Assembly (NCBI GenBank): GCA_965199095.1
Contig: CBDAQM010000009.1
Location: 1 to 64,000 of the forward strand
Reading direction: 5' to 3'
DNA from: LMUY01 sp965199095
GTDB taxonomy: Bacteria; Pseudomonadota; Alphaproteobacteria; Acetobacterales; Acetobacteraceae
DNA: 64,000 nt
A program made the position numbers and the translations under genes. The notes under the pieces are model-generated. The model was not told the origin of the DNA and made no database searches. It saw only the letters and a list, made by a program, of their open reading frames with translations. Numbering within the stretch: the first letter of the stretch is position 1; every line of letters begins with the position of its first letter. Positions 25,375-34,380 of this stretch are shown piece by piece.

Positions 25375-28052
25375 GGCGCGTCCTCCTCTTCCAGCGACAT
25401 CTGGACCGGCACGGGCAGGTTAATGGTGAAGATGGCGCCGCTGCGGTCCGCGCGGTTGGCCGCGGTGATCGTGCCGCCCATGACTTCGACGAAGCCACGG
25501 CAGATCGCCAGGCCCAACCCAGTTCCCGCCCGCTGGCGGTCGGCGCTACGAACCCGATAGAACTTGTCGAAGATGCGTTCGAGGTCTTCGGGTGGGATGC
25601 CGTCGCCCTCGTCCAGCAACTCGATCCAGACGCGGTCACCGTGGCGGGCGGCGCGGAGTTCGATCAGCGACCCGCCGACGGAGTATTTCGCCGCATTGTC
25701 CAGCAGGTTGAACAGGACCTGCTCGAACAACACCATATCGAAGCTCAGCATCGGCAAATCATGCTGCAGCTCGACCTTGACGTGGTACACGGACAGGAGC
25801 CGCTTCGCCCGTCGCAGCACCGCCCCCACGACGTCGGACAGGTCCGCCAGCCCCCCCTTGAAGGAGAGCGACCCCGCCTCGAGCCGGGTCATGTCGAGCA
25901 GGTTGCCGATGAAGCGGTTCAGTCGTTCGGCCTCGTCCCGGATGGTTTTCAGCATGGTGGTCCGGCCCGTCTCGTCGAGCTCGCCGTGCTGGCTCATCAG
26001 GCTGGTCGCCGCACCCAGGATGGAGGCCAGCGGCGTGCGCAGATCGTGCGAGATGGAGGTCAGCAGGGCCGAGCGGAGGCGGTCCGTCTCGGCCTGGAGC
26101 TTGGCCTGGTCGACATCGCGGACGAGATTCACCCGCTCGATGGCAAGCGCCGCTTGGTCGGATAGGGAGTTCAGCAGGCGCTGGCCATCCGGCGTCAGCA
26201 GCGGACCCGGCTCGTCGCGGTCGATGCCGAACACGCCGGTGGGCCCGCGGCCGGTTTGCATGGGCAGGAACAGCCGCTTGGCGCCGGGCAAGGTGTCGGC
26301 CCCGCGTCCGGCGGGCATGTTGTGCTGCCAGGTCCATTTGGCGGCGGCGAGGTCCGCCTCGTCCAGCATGTCGTCGGGCGGAAAGCCAGCTTGCACCGCC
26401 AAGCCCTGCTCGCCGGGCAGCAGCACCACCACCCGGACCTTCAGCATCAGGGCGACCTGGTGCACCGTCGCCCACAGGACATCGTCCATCGAGACGGCAC
26501 CGGCCAGCTTGCGGCTGAACTGATAGAGCTCCTCGGTCGACTTGGCCCGGCTTTGTGCCGTGACGGTCTGGACCCGCATCCTGGCCGTCAGGTTGCTCGC
26601 CACCACAGCCACGACCGCGAACACCGACAAGGTCACCACGTTCTCGGGATCCGAGATGGTGAAGGTGTAGAGCGGCGGCAGGAAGAAGAAGTTGTAGGCG
26701 GCCACGCTGAGCAAGCAGGCCACCAGCGAGGCCGTCAGCCCGTATGCGACCGCGCTGGCCAGCACGCCCATGAGCAGGACGAGCGCGACGCTTGTGATGC
26801 CGAGCACCTGGCGCAGCAGCATGGCCACGCCCAGGGCGAGCGCGACCGAGAGGAAGCTGCCACCCCAGGCCCCGAGCGTCGGGGGGCGGAGGTTCAGGGA
26901 TGTGGCTTCCATCGCCTCGGGGGTAGCGTCGCCCGCCAGCACGTGGACGTGGATCGACCCGGCCTTGGCGATGACGCGCTGGGCCATCGATCCCAGGAAA
27001 ATCTCGGTCCAGTGCGCGCGGCGGGACGGCGCCACGATGATGTGGGTGAAGTTGTTTGCGCGGGCATACTCGACCACGGCCGTGGCGGCGTCCGCGCCGG
27101 GCACGGTCACCGTCTCGCCACCCAGGCGCTCGGCCAGCCGCATCGCTTCGGCGGTGCCCGTTTGCCGGGCCTGCTCCCGCCACCCGCCGCCCTCGACGTG
27201 GATTGCGGTCCAGGGTCCGCGCAGGCCGTCGGCGATGCGCCTGGTGTGGCGTACCAGGGGCACGCTGCCGGGCCCGCCGTCGATGTGCACCAGCACCCGG
27301 TCGCTGGCGCCCCAGGGGCCGCTGATCGAGTTGCTGCGCATGTAGTCGACCATCTGGTCGTCCACGCGCTGCGCCGTCCGGCGCAGCGCCAGTTCCCGCA
27401 GAGCCGCCAGGTTGCCGGGCATGAAGTAGTGTTTGACTGCCCGTTCCGCCTGGTGAGCGATATAGATCTTGCCGTCCTTCAGGCGCTGGATCAGGTCCTG
27501 CGGCGTGAGGTCGATGATCTCGATATCGTCGGCGCGATCGATGATGGAGTCGGGCACGGTTTCGCGGACCCGGATGCGGGTGATCCCGGCGACCACGTCG
27601 TTCAAGGACTCAACGTGCTGGATGTTGAGCGTGGTGAACACGTCGATGCCCGCCGCCAGCAGCTCCTCCACATCCAGATAGCGCTTAGGGTGGCGGCTGC
27701 CGGGCGCGTTGGTGTGGGCGAGCTCGTCGACCAGGACGAGTTTCGGGCATCGGGCGAGGATGGCGTCGATATCCATCTCCTCCACGGCATGGCCGCGGTA
27801 GTCGACGGTCCGGCGGGCGACCATTTCCAGGCCGTCCACCAGGGCCAGCGTCTCCTTGCGGCCATGCGTCTCCACCAGGCCGATGACGACGTCCACCCCC
27901 TCGCGTCGGCGGGCCTGGGCGACGGTCAGCATCTCGAATGTCTTACCGACGCCGGGGGCCGCGCCCAGGAAGATCTTCAGGCGGCCGCGGCCCTCCCGCG
28001 GCAGCGCGTTGAGCAGGGCGTCCGGAGACGGGCGGCCATCACGGTTGTTCAT
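25371..28052 (-). CDS. kdpD: KdpD sensor histidine kinase
   Basis: An 893-residue, full-length KdpD. The N-terminal KdpD domain opens RLKIFLGAAPGVGKTFEML (Walker A-like) and has VLVDELAHTNAPGSRHPKRY (Walker B-like). A USP domain follows (about 245-370), then four membrane helices (about 400-495), a GAF-like segment, HisKA with SISHDLRTPLASILG (phospho-His near residue 665), and HATPase with N-box DNAAKY and G-boxes DEGDGIPPEDL and GTGLGLAI. The kinase senses low K+ and phosphorylates KdpE. The ATG at 28052 lies within the 3' end of the preceding regulator gene (14-bp overlap). Confidence 0.95.
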   Translation of the reverse strand: MNNRDGRPSPDALLNALPREGRGRLKIFLGAAPGVGKTFEMLTVAQARRREGVDVVIGLVETHGRKETLALVDGLEMVARRTVDYRGHAVEEMDIDAILARCPKLVLVDELAHTNAPGSRHPKRYLDVEELLAAGIDVFTTLNIQHVESLNDVVAGITRIRVRETVPDSIIDRADDIEIIDLTPQDLIQRLKDGKIYIAHQAERAVKHYFMPGNLAALRELALRRTAQRVDDQMVDYMRSNSISGPWGASDRVLVHIDGGPGSVPLVRHTRRIADGLRGPWTAIHVEGGGWREQARQTGTAEAMRLAERLGGETVTVPGADAATAVVEYARANNFTHIIVAPSRRAHWTEIFLGSMAQRVIAKAGSIHVHVLAGDATPEAMEATSLNLRPPTLGAWGGSFLSVALALGVAMLLRQVLGITSVALVLLMGVLASAVAYGLTASLVACLLSVAAYNFFFLPPLYTFTISDPENVVTLSVFAVVAVVASNLTARMRVQTVTAQSRAKSTEELYQFSRKLAGAVSMDDVLWATVHQVALMLKVRVVVLLPGEQGLAVQAGFPPDDMLDEADLAAAKWTWQHNMPAGRGADTLPGAKRLFLPMQTGRGPTGVFGIDRDEPGPLLTPDGQRLLNSLSDQAALAIERVNLVRDVDQAKLQAETDRLRSALLTSISHDLRTPLASILGAATSLMSQHGELDETGRTTMLKTIRDEAERLNRFIGNLLDMTRLEAGSLSFKGGLADLSDVVGAVLRRAKRLLSVYHVKVELQHDLPMLSFDMVLFEQVLFNLLDNAAKYSVGGSLIELRAARHGDRVWIELLDEGDGIPPEDLERIFDKFYRVRSADRQRAGTGLGLAICRGFVEVMGGTITAANRADRSGAIFTINLPVPVQMSLEEEDAP

Positions 28053-28593
28053 GCCGGCCGTTCCCCTCCGTTGAGACGACGAGCCGGTAGCCAACCTGAG
28101 GCACGGCCAGCAACCGCACGGGGCCGTCGGCCGTCAACTCCAGCTTGCGCCGGAGGTTACGAACCACCGAGGCGATGCGTCCGGCGGGGGAAAGGTCTGG
28201 CGACCCCCAAAGGCGCGCCTTGCGCATACAGTCGTCGGCACCCGCATCCAGCACCTGGACGACATCTGCGTCCTGGGCGTCCAACAATACCATAAGCGGC
28301 GGCCCCGGGTTTGCGCACAGGCGCCCCATGAGGTCGAGCGCCGTCATATCGGGCAGGTCGCCGCCCACGATGACGGTGTCCGGCCGCCCCCCGCGGACGT
28401 GGTCAAGGACGGCTTGACCCGTGTACTCCAGTTCCACGCCGAAGCCTTCTTGCAGCAGGTCACGCCCGAGCAAGCGTCCGATGGCGACATCCGAGTCAGC
28501 GACCAGGCTCGTGCGCCAGGCTGGCTGGGTGCGCCGGGACCTGCCCGCCGCACCCGTTTGGTCAGCCCGGGCATCAGCTCTTGCCGAGCGCAT
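28039..28593 (-). CDS. Degenerate OmpR-like regulator between kdpC and kdpD
   Basis: A 184-residue protein with a receiver-like domain (SLVADSDVAIGRLLGRDLLQ ... VIVGGDLPDMTALDLM ... VLDAGADDCMRK). The phosphoacceptor position, four residues before the conserved Pro, is Gly instead of Asp. The effector region is truncated: only the recognition helix and wing of an OmpR domain remain (SVVRNLRRKLELTADG, AVPQVGYRLVVS). The first 25 residues are basic and linker-like. It overlaps kdpC and kdpD at its two ends, so it is co-transcribed and translationally coupled. It could be a non-phosphorylated modulator of KdpD/KdpE or a decaying duplicate. Confidence 0.75.
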   Translation of the reverse strand: MRSARADARADQTGAAGRSRRTQPAWRTSLVADSDVAIGRLLGRDLLQEGFGVELEYTGQAVLDHVRGGRPDTVIVGGDLPDMTALDLMGRLCANPGPPLMVLLDAQDADVVQVLDAGADDCMRKARLWGSPDLSPAGRIASVVRNLRRKLELTADGPVRLLAVPQVGYRLVVSTEGNGRHEQP

Positions 28594-29179
28594 CCAGGGC
28601 CATGTTCAGGCCGAGCACGTTGACGCGGTTCTCGCCGATGACGCCGAACAGCCGACCTTCGGTGTGGTCGCTGACGAGCTGGCGGACACGGTCCTCGGGC
28701 AGGTTGCGGGCCTTGGCGACGCGCGGGACCTGGAACTGGGCGGCGGCCGGAGTGATGTCCGGATCCAGGCCGCTGGCCGAGGTAGTCACCAGATCCACTG
28801 GCACCGGGGCCGACGGATTTTCCGCCGCCAGCTTATCGGCGTCACCCTTGACCCTGTCCATCAGCGCCTTCGACGTCGGTCCGGCATTCGAGCCGCCGGA
28901 GTTCTGGGCGTTGTAGGGCGACGGCACGGTCTTGGTGCTGTCGGCCGGGTCGGTGTCCGTCGTGGCGGACGGGCGGCCGTGGAAGTAGGTCGCGCCGACG
29001 AAGTTCTGGCCGATCAGCGAGGAGCCGATGACCTTGCCGTCCTTCTCGATCAGGCTGCCGTCAGCCTGGTGCGGGAAGATGGTCTCGGCGATGCCGGTCA
29101 TGGCCAGCGGATAGGCCAACCCGGTGATGACCGTCATGCCGACGATCATCAGGATGGCGGGGCGGATTTGCTTGAGCAT
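28574..29179 (-). CDS. kdpC: K+-transporting ATPase KdpC subunit
   Basis: A 201-residue KdpC with one N-terminal membrane helix (IRPAILMIVGMTVITGLAYPLAM). The periplasmic part has GSSLIGQNF, YFHGRPSAT, YNAQNSGGSNAGPTS, and the conserved end TEGRLFGVIGENRVNVLGLN. It stabilises the KdpFABC complex. The ATG at 29179 is preferred over an in-frame TTG at 29194 because GGGGA lies at proper spacing in front of it. It follows kdpB by 18 bp. Confidence 0.95.
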   Translation of the reverse strand: MLKQIRPAILMIVGMTVITGLAYPLAMTGIAETIFPHQADGSLIEKDGKVIGSSLIGQNFVGATYFHGRPSATTDTDPADSTKTVPSPYNAQNSGGSNAGPTSKALMDRVKGDADKLAAENPSAPVPVDLVTTSASGLDPDITPAAAQFQVPRVAKARNLPEDRVRQLVSDHTEGRLFGVIGENRVNVLGLNMALDALGKS

Positions 29180-29197
29180 GATGGTGTTCCCCAAGCC

Positions 29198-31318
29198 TCA
29201 GGCGAGGCCGATGGTGGTGATGAGCATGTCGATGAGCTTTATGCCGACGAACGGCACCAGAATGCCGCCGAGGCCGTAGACCAGAAGGTTGCGCCGCAGC
29301 ACCGAGGCGGCGCCCACCGGGCGGTAGGCGACGCCGCGCAACGCCAGCGGGATCAACGCGATGATGATCAGCGCGTTAAAGATGATGGCCGAGAGGATGG
29401 CGCTTTGCGGCGACACCAGGCGCATGACGTTCAGGGCGGCGAGCTGCGGGTAGAACACCAGGAACATCGCCGGGATAATGGCGAAGTACTTCGCGACGTC
29501 GTTGGCGATGGAGAAGGTGGTGAGCGCGCCGCGCGTCATCAGCAATTGCTTGCCGATGCCGACGATCTCGATCAGCTTCGTCGGGTCGCTATCGAGGTCG
29601 ACCATGTTCCCCGCTTCACGGGCTGCCATGGTCCCAGTGTTCATCGCCACACCCACGTCGGCCTGGGCTAGGGCCGGCGCGTCGTTGGTGCCGTCGCCGC
29701 ACATGGCGACAAGCTTGCCCTTTGCCTGCTCGTCGCGGATGAGCTTCAGCTTATCCTCGGGCGTGGCCTGCGCCAGGAAGTCGTCCACGCCCGCTTCGGC
29801 CGCGATCGCTGCGGCAGTCAGAGGGTTGTCGCCGGTGATCATCACCGTGCGGATGCCCATCTGGCGCAGTTCGGCGAAGCGCTCCTTGATGCCGCCCTTG
29901 ACGATGTCCTTGAGGTAGATGATCCCCAGCAGGCGGCCATCCTTGGCCACCGCCAGCGGCGTGCCGCCGGCCTTGGAGACCCGTTCCGCCTTCTCGGTCA
30001 GGTCGCGTGCGACGGCCTCGGCACCTGTTGACCGGACGGCTTCGGCAACACCACCCGCAATCCGGAGGCTGGGGGGAAGCTGCTTCGGGCCCTGAGCATA
30101 GGCGAGGATCGATTCGACGGCGCCCTTGCGGATGGATGAGCCATCGACATCGATGCCGCTCATCCGGGTTTGCGCGGTGAACGGGATGAAGTTGGCCCCG
30201 AGCGGCGCCATCTCGCGGCCACGGATGCCGTATCTTTCCTTGGCGAGGACGACGATGGAGCGGCCCTCCGGTGTTTCGTCCGAAAGGGAGGAGAGTTGGG
30301 CGGCATCTGCCAGTTCCTGCTCGCTGACCCCGCTCACCGGGATGAACTCGGCGGCCTGGCGGTTGCCGAGGGTGATCGTCCCCGTCTTGTCCAGCAGCAG
30401 GGTGTCGACATCACCCGCGGCCTCCACCGCGCGGCCGGACTTGGCCAGCACGTTAAAGCGGATCAGGCGGTCCATGCCAGCGATGCCGATGGCGGAGAGC
30501 AGGGCGCCGATTGTGGTCGGGATCAGCGTCACGAACAGCGCCACCAGGATGACGACCGGGATTGAGCCACCGGCGTAGGAGGCGAAGGACGGGATGGTGG
30601 CGGTGGCGAACACGAAGATGATGGTCAGCCCGACGAGCAGGATGTTCAGCGCGATCTCGTTCGGCGTCTTCTGCCGGGTCGCACCCTCGACCAGGGCGAT
30701 CATGCGGTCGATGAAGGTGGAGCCCTGGGCCGCGGTAATCTGCACCACGATCTGGTCCGACAGCACCCGCGTGCCGCCTGTTACGGCCGAGCGGTCACCA
30801 CCGCTCTCGCGGATGACGGGGGCGGACTCGCCGGTGATGGCGGATTCGTCGACGGAGGCGATGCCCTCGACGACTTCGCCGTCACTCGGGATCAAGTCGT
30901 TGATCTCGACCAGGACCAAATCGCCGACCTTGAGCGAGGCGGCCGCGACCTCGGTCCACTGCTTGCTGCCCTCACGCAGCAGCTTGGCCATCGTCTCCGT
31001 GCGTGCCTTGCGCAACGTCGCCGCCTGCGCCTTGCCCCGCCCCTCGGCGACGGCTTCGGCGAAGTTGGCGAATAACACGGTGATCCATAGCCACAGCACG
31101 ATCTGGAAGGTGAAGCCCAACCTGCCGCCCCCCGTGACCAGGTCACGGAGGAACAGCACCGTCGTCAGGGTCGCGACGACCTCGACCACGAACATGACCG
31201 GGTTGCGCCACATCACGCGGGGATCGAGCTTGCGGAACGTGTCGCCGATGGCGGGGGCGAGGATCGCCGGGTCGAGCATCGCGGCGACGCTGCCGCGCTG
31301 TTTGCTGGTGGTATCCAT
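29198..31318 (-). CDS. kdpB: K+-transporting P-type ATPase KdpB subunit
   Basis: A 706-residue P-type ATPase. SAITGESAPVIRE is the actuator TGES, DTLLLDKTGTITLGNR holds the phosphorylated Asp near residue 310, and MCGDGTNDAPALAQADVGVAMN is the hinge. Membrane helices flank these domains. KdpB hydrolyses ATP to drive K+ import through KdpA. Length is slightly longer than the usual 680 because of an N-terminal extension (MDTTSKQRGSVAAML). Gene order F-A-B-C is canonical. Confidence 0.97.
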   Translation of the reverse strand: MDTTSKQRGSVAAMLDPAILAPAIGDTFRKLDPRVMWRNPVMFVVEVVATLTTVLFLRDLVTGGGRLGFTFQIVLWLWITVLFANFAEAVAEGRGKAQAATLRKARTETMAKLLREGSKQWTEVAAASLKVGDLVLVEINDLIPSDGEVVEGIASVDESAITGESAPVIRESGGDRSAVTGGTRVLSDQIVVQITAAQGSTFIDRMIALVEGATRQKTPNEIALNILLVGLTIIFVFATATIPSFASYAGGSIPVVILVALFVTLIPTTIGALLSAIGIAGMDRLIRFNVLAKSGRAVEAAGDVDTLLLDKTGTITLGNRQAAEFIPVSGVSEQELADAAQLSSLSDETPEGRSIVVLAKERYGIRGREMAPLGANFIPFTAQTRMSGIDVDGSSIRKGAVESILAYAQGPKQLPPSLRIAGGVAEAVRSTGAEAVARDLTEKAERVSKAGGTPLAVAKDGRLLGIIYLKDIVKGGIKERFAELRQMGIRTVMITGDNPLTAAAIAAEAGVDDFLAQATPEDKLKLIRDEQAKGKLVAMCGDGTNDAPALAQADVGVAMNTGTMAAREAGNMVDLDSDPTKLIEIVGIGKQLLMTRGALTTFSIANDVAKYFAIIPAMFLVFYPQLAALNVMRLVSPQSAILSAIIFNALIIIALIPLALRGVAYRPVGAASVLRRNLLVYGLGGILVPFVGIKLIDMLITTIGLA

Positions 31319-31341
31319 TTTCGATGTGTTCCTAGATCGGA

Positions 31342-33069
31342 TCAGAATGTGTTGTTGGCGACCATGGCGAAGTGTTCGACCACGGGGCCGAGCGCCAATG
31401 CCGGGAAGAAAGTCAGCCCGCCGACGATCAGGATGGTGCCGATCACCAGGCCGACGAACAGGCCGCCATGGGTCGGGAACGTTCCGGCCGACACTGGCAC
31501 GATCTTCTTGGCCGCCAGCGAACCAGCCACGGCCAGCACGGGGACGATGAACAGGAAGCGCCCCACCAGCATCGCGATACCCAACGTGGTGTTCCAGTAA
31601 GGCACGTTGGCGCTGAGCCCGGCGAAGGCGCTGCCGTTATTCCCCGTCGCCGAGGTATAGGCATACAGCGCCTCACTGAAGCCGTGCGGCCCGGCGTTGC
31701 TCATGGCGCCCGTGCCCACTGGGATCACCACTGCAAGCGCGGTAAAGCCGAGGATGGAGAGTGGAAGGATGAGGATGGCGAGCATGGCCATCTTGACCTC
31801 CTTGGCCTCGATCTTCTTGCCCAGGTATTCGGGTGTTCGGCCCACCATCAGCCCGGCGACGAAGACCGCGAGGATGGCGAAGGCGAGCATGCCATACAGA
31901 CCCGATCCGACACCGCCGAAGATGATCTCGCCCAACATGATGTTGACCATCGGGATCATGCCCGCGAGCGGCAGCAGGCTGTCATGCATAGTGTTGACCG
32001 CCCCGCATGACGTATCGGTGGTGACGGTGGCGAACAGGGCGGAGTTGGCGATGCCAAAGCGCACCTCCTTACCTTCCATGTTGCCGCCGGCTTGCAACGT
32101 GCTGGCGGCGCTATCCACGTGCATGGCCGCGAAGGCTGGGTTGCCGCCGGACTCCACCGGGTACGTCACGAAGACGCCGGCAAGGAACAGGATGCTCATG
32201 ACGGCGAAGATCGCCCATCCCTGACGTTGGTCACCGATCATGCGACCGAAGACGTTGGTCAGTGCGGCGCCGATCGAGAAGATCAGCAGCATCTGAACCA
32301 GGTTGGTCAATGCCGTCGGATTTTCGAACGGGTGTGCGGAGTTGGCGTTGAAGAAGCCGCCGCCGTTGGTGCCGAACATCTTGATCGCTTCCTGCGATGC
32401 CACCGGCCCCTGGGCGATGACCTGCTTGGCGCCTTCCAAGGTGGTGACCTCGGTATAGGCGTGCAGGTTTTGCGGCACGCCCTGCCAGATGAAGAACAGC
32501 GCCACGACGATGGAGACGGGCAGCAGCACGTAGAGCGTGCACCGGGTCATATCGACCCAGAAGTTCCCAACGGTTGATGCGGAACGCCGGGCAAACCCAC
32601 GGATCAGGGCGATCGCGAGCGCGATGCCTGTTGCGGCCGAAAGGAAGTTATGGACTGTCAGCCCCGCCATCTGCACGAGGTAGCTCATCGTACTTTCGGG
32701 CGTATAGGACTGCCAATTGGTGTTGGTGATGAAGCTAATCGAGGTATTGAATGCCAGGTCTTCGCTGACCGCGCTCTGCCCCTGCGGATTGAACGGCAGC
32801 ATTCCTTGCAGACGTTGCAATGCGTAGAGGGAGAGGAAGCCGGCCACGCTGAAGAACAGCATGGCGACCGCGTATGTCACCCAATGCTGTTCCTCGTCCT
32901 CGCGGACGCCGCAGATCTTGTAGAGGCCCATTTCGATCGGCCGTAGCACCGGGCGAAGCAGCGTGCGTTCACCGTTGAACACGCGCGTCATGTAGCCGCC
33001 CAGCGGTTTGACCAGCAGGGCGAGCAGCACGCAGAAGAGTGCGATCTGCACCCATCCATTGAATGTCAT
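31342..33069 (-). CDS. kdpA: K+-transporting ATPase KdpA subunit
   Basis: A 575-residue KdpA, the K+-binding channel-like subunit with about 10 membrane helices. Selectivity-filter regions are visible: SFITNTNWQSY, MFGTNGGGFFNANSAHPFENP, TTDTSCGAVNTMHDSL and TSATGNNGSAFAGL. The start codon follows GGAGCGGCC. It lies 12 bp after kdpF and 23 bp before kdpB. All four filter motifs look intact, so the transporter should be functional. Confidence 0.97.
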   Translation of the reverse strand: MTFNGWVQIALFCVLLALLVKPLGGYMTRVFNGERTLLRPVLRPIEMGLYKICGVREDEEQHWVTYAVAMLFFSVAGFLSLYALQRLQGMLPFNPQGQSAVSEDLAFNTSISFITNTNWQSYTPESTMSYLVQMAGLTVHNFLSAATGIALAIALIRGFARRSASTVGNFWVDMTRCTLYVLLPVSIVVALFFIWQGVPQNLHAYTEVTTLEGAKQVIAQGPVASQEAIKMFGTNGGGFFNANSAHPFENPTALTNLVQMLLIFSIGAALTNVFGRMIGDQRQGWAIFAVMSILFLAGVFVTYPVESGGNPAFAAMHVDSAASTLQAGGNMEGKEVRFGIANSALFATVTTDTSCGAVNTMHDSLLPLAGMIPMVNIMLGEIIFGGVGSGLYGMLAFAILAVFVAGLMVGRTPEYLGKKIEAKEVKMAMLAILILPLSILGFTALAVVIPVGTGAMSNAGPHGFSEALYAYTSATGNNGSAFAGLSANVPYWNTTLGIAMLVGRFLFIVPVLAVAGSLAAKKIVPVSAGTFPTHGGLFVGLVIGTILIVGGLTFFPALALGPVVEHFAMVANNTF

Positions 33070-33081
33070 GGTGGCCGCTCC

Positions 33082-33171
33082 TCAGAACCGCTCGGGGCGG
33101 ATCAGCGCGTAAGCGAGATAGACCAGCAGGCCGATGGTGACCGCCCCGCCAAGTATGCAATCGAAGGTCAT
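33082..33171 (-). CDS. kdpF: KdpF small membrane subunit
   Basis: A 29-residue peptide with one membrane helix (ILGGAVTIGLLVYLAYALI) ending RPERF, the characteristic KdpF C-terminus. KdpF is a lipid-like stabiliser of the KdpABC complex. It sits directly upstream of kdpA, with 12 bp between stop and start that contain the kdpA ribosome-binding site. Confidence 0.9.
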   Translation of the reverse strand: MTFDCILGGAVTIGLLVYLAYALIRPERF

Positions 33172-33180
33172 GATCTGTCC

Positions 33181-33264
33181 CTACAAACGGTCGCACGCGA
33201 TTGAGTAGACGACGGCGACCGCAAAAAAGAGGCAGCCTCCAATCAGGTAGACGACATCCAGCAT
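33181..33264 (-). CDS. 27-residue membrane peptide upstream of kdpF
   Basis: A single predicted membrane helix (VVYLIGGCLFFAVAVVYSIA) with a short charged tail (CDRL). GGAG lies 6 bp before the ATG at 33264, favouring it over the in-frame ATG at 33276. It ends 9 bp before the kdpF start. Its composition resembles KdpF, so it may be a second small Kdp subunit or a leader product of the operon. No named family is recognised by eye. Confidence 0.65.
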   Translation of the reverse strand: MLDVVYLIGGCLFFAVAVVYSIACDRL

Positions 33265-33310
33265 AAGAAGCTCCATTGCTTGGCAAGGTGGAAGGACAGT
33301 GGATTGGAAC

Positions 33311-33364
33311 CGCATATAAATGCGATATCTGGTGCTGGGCGGCCGTATATAAGTTATATATAAA
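33311..33364. promoter_or_regulatory. AT-rich kdp upstream region with candidate KdpE sites
   Basis: In a GC-rich genome this stretch is strikingly AT-rich. It contains a perfect 5-bp-arm palindrome CGCATATAAATGCG (33311-33324) and two ATATAA heptamers, ATATAAG at 33347-33353 and ATATAAA at 33358-33364, 11 bp apart. That spacing suits tandem binding by an OmpR-family regulator such as KdpE. It lies about 50-100 bp upstream of the first kdp-operon start (33264). Sites are predicted by pattern only. Confidence 0.5.
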
Positions 33365-33381
33365 GCGCGCCGCGTCACTGA

Positions 33382-33446
33382 CTTAGGCCTTTGTTTTGAG
33401 CGGCAGCTTTGTGGGCGAGCCGACGCACTTATCTGCCGGCGCTGCC
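33382..33446 (-). repeat. Dispersed hairpin repeat, copy C
   Basis: Reverse complement of the 67-bp repeat also found at 39981-40047 and 60054-60120. It begins immediately after the stop of the outer-membrane protein gene (33447) and in that gene's direction. The outer arms GGCAGC/GCTGCC are conserved; the inner arms are partly degraded (GCCGGC versus GCCCAC). It could serve as a terminator. Confidence 0.85.
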
Positions 33447-34337
33447 TTAGAACCGCTGTGACAGGCCGACATAGGCCACGAAATCAGGCGCCGCCTTGTT
33501 CAGGCCGATATACGTGGCCGTATCCAGCTGGGTGTTCGGGCCCAGCATGTAGGCGAGCGACAGATCCAACGTGTACTGGGTGGGGATGTCGGTGGCCTGC
33601 ACCTGGTTCCAGATCTCCACCGAGCCTGTGAGCTTCGGCGTGATGGGATGGCTGATGTTGAGCAGGTTGGTGAACCCGGCGTGCCGGCCCGTATTCTCGA
33701 CGTTCTTGAAGTCGTCGAATTCCGTCACGAACAGGGCGGTGAAGTTGTACGGCAGCGTGACCTGGATCGGCACGGTAAGCCCGAATTCTCCGACGCCGTT
33801 CCCCAAGCCCCTTGTGGCGGTGGGGATTTTGTAAAACGGATCGAGCGCGATGGCGACCATGCCGCCGTCATTGCCCAGGATGTTTGCCTTGAGGCGGAGC
33901 GTGACGTCCCCGAACCCGTCGAAGTTCGACGTGGTGTTGGCCGTGCGGTCTTTCACGCTGTAGTTTTGGTAGCCGCCCAGGGCTACCTCGACATCGGCAT
34001 AGTTCGTGATGCCCATCTTGAGCACAGGGTCGCCGGTGAAGAGCTCCCGCGTCGTTGTGTGGGACGAATTATAGCCGTCGTAGGATCCGCCCAGCAGGTC
34101 GGTCTCGTACTGGAAGTGCCCGGCGTCGACCGTGTAAGGGCTGGTGCTCTTGTCGGGCCGATCCGTACTGAAGCTGCGCATTTCCGCGTCAGGCGTCGGG
34201 TTGAACAGGGTGTACCCGCTCTTGTCGGGCGGCGGGGTGGCAGGTGCGTCGTCGGCCCATGCGCAAGTTGTTCCCGCCGCGAGAAGGAGCGCGGCGAGTG
34301 AAGCGTTGCGCAAGGAGCCGTGGAAAAGCGTACTCAT
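33447..34337 (-). CDS. Outer-membrane transporter-like protein (phenol MetA pathway family)
   Basis: A 296-residue protein with a signal peptide (NASLAALLLAAGTTCAWA, cut before DDAPATPP). The mature protein has alternating aromatic beta-strands and ends in SQRF, a C-terminal Phe typical of outer-membrane barrels. Segments such as SFSTDRPDKSTSPYTVDAGH and DVEVALGGYQNY resemble the 'phenol degradation meta-pathway' outer-membrane family (PF13557 type), whose role is ill-defined uptake. GGAG lies 7 bp before the ATG at 34337. The gene is adjacent to kdp, and its upstream region shares ATATAAA repeats with the kdp promoter. Confidence 0.8.
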   Translation of the reverse strand: MSTLFHGSLRNASLAALLLAAGTTCAWADDAPATPPPDKSGYTLFNPTPDAEMRSFSTDRPDKSTSPYTVDAGHFQYETDLLGGSYDGYNSSHTTTRELFTGDPVLKMGITNYADVEVALGGYQNYSVKDRTANTTSNFDGFGDVTLRLKANILGNDGGMVAIALDPFYKIPTATRGLGNGVGEFGLTVPIQVTLPYNFTALFVTEFDDFKNVENTGRHAGFTNLLNISHPITPKLTGSVEIWNQVQATDIPTQYTLDLSLAYMLGPNTQLDTATYIGLNKAAPDFVAYVGLSQRF

Positions 34338-34380
34338 ACCGGGACTCCAATGGTCGGAACCCCATAGACCAGCAACCTCC

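Noticed and set aside
26256..28295. 679-codon plus-strand frame opposite kdpD
   Set aside because: kdpD on the minus strand has every expected motif. The opposite frame has low-complexity composition and no start context.
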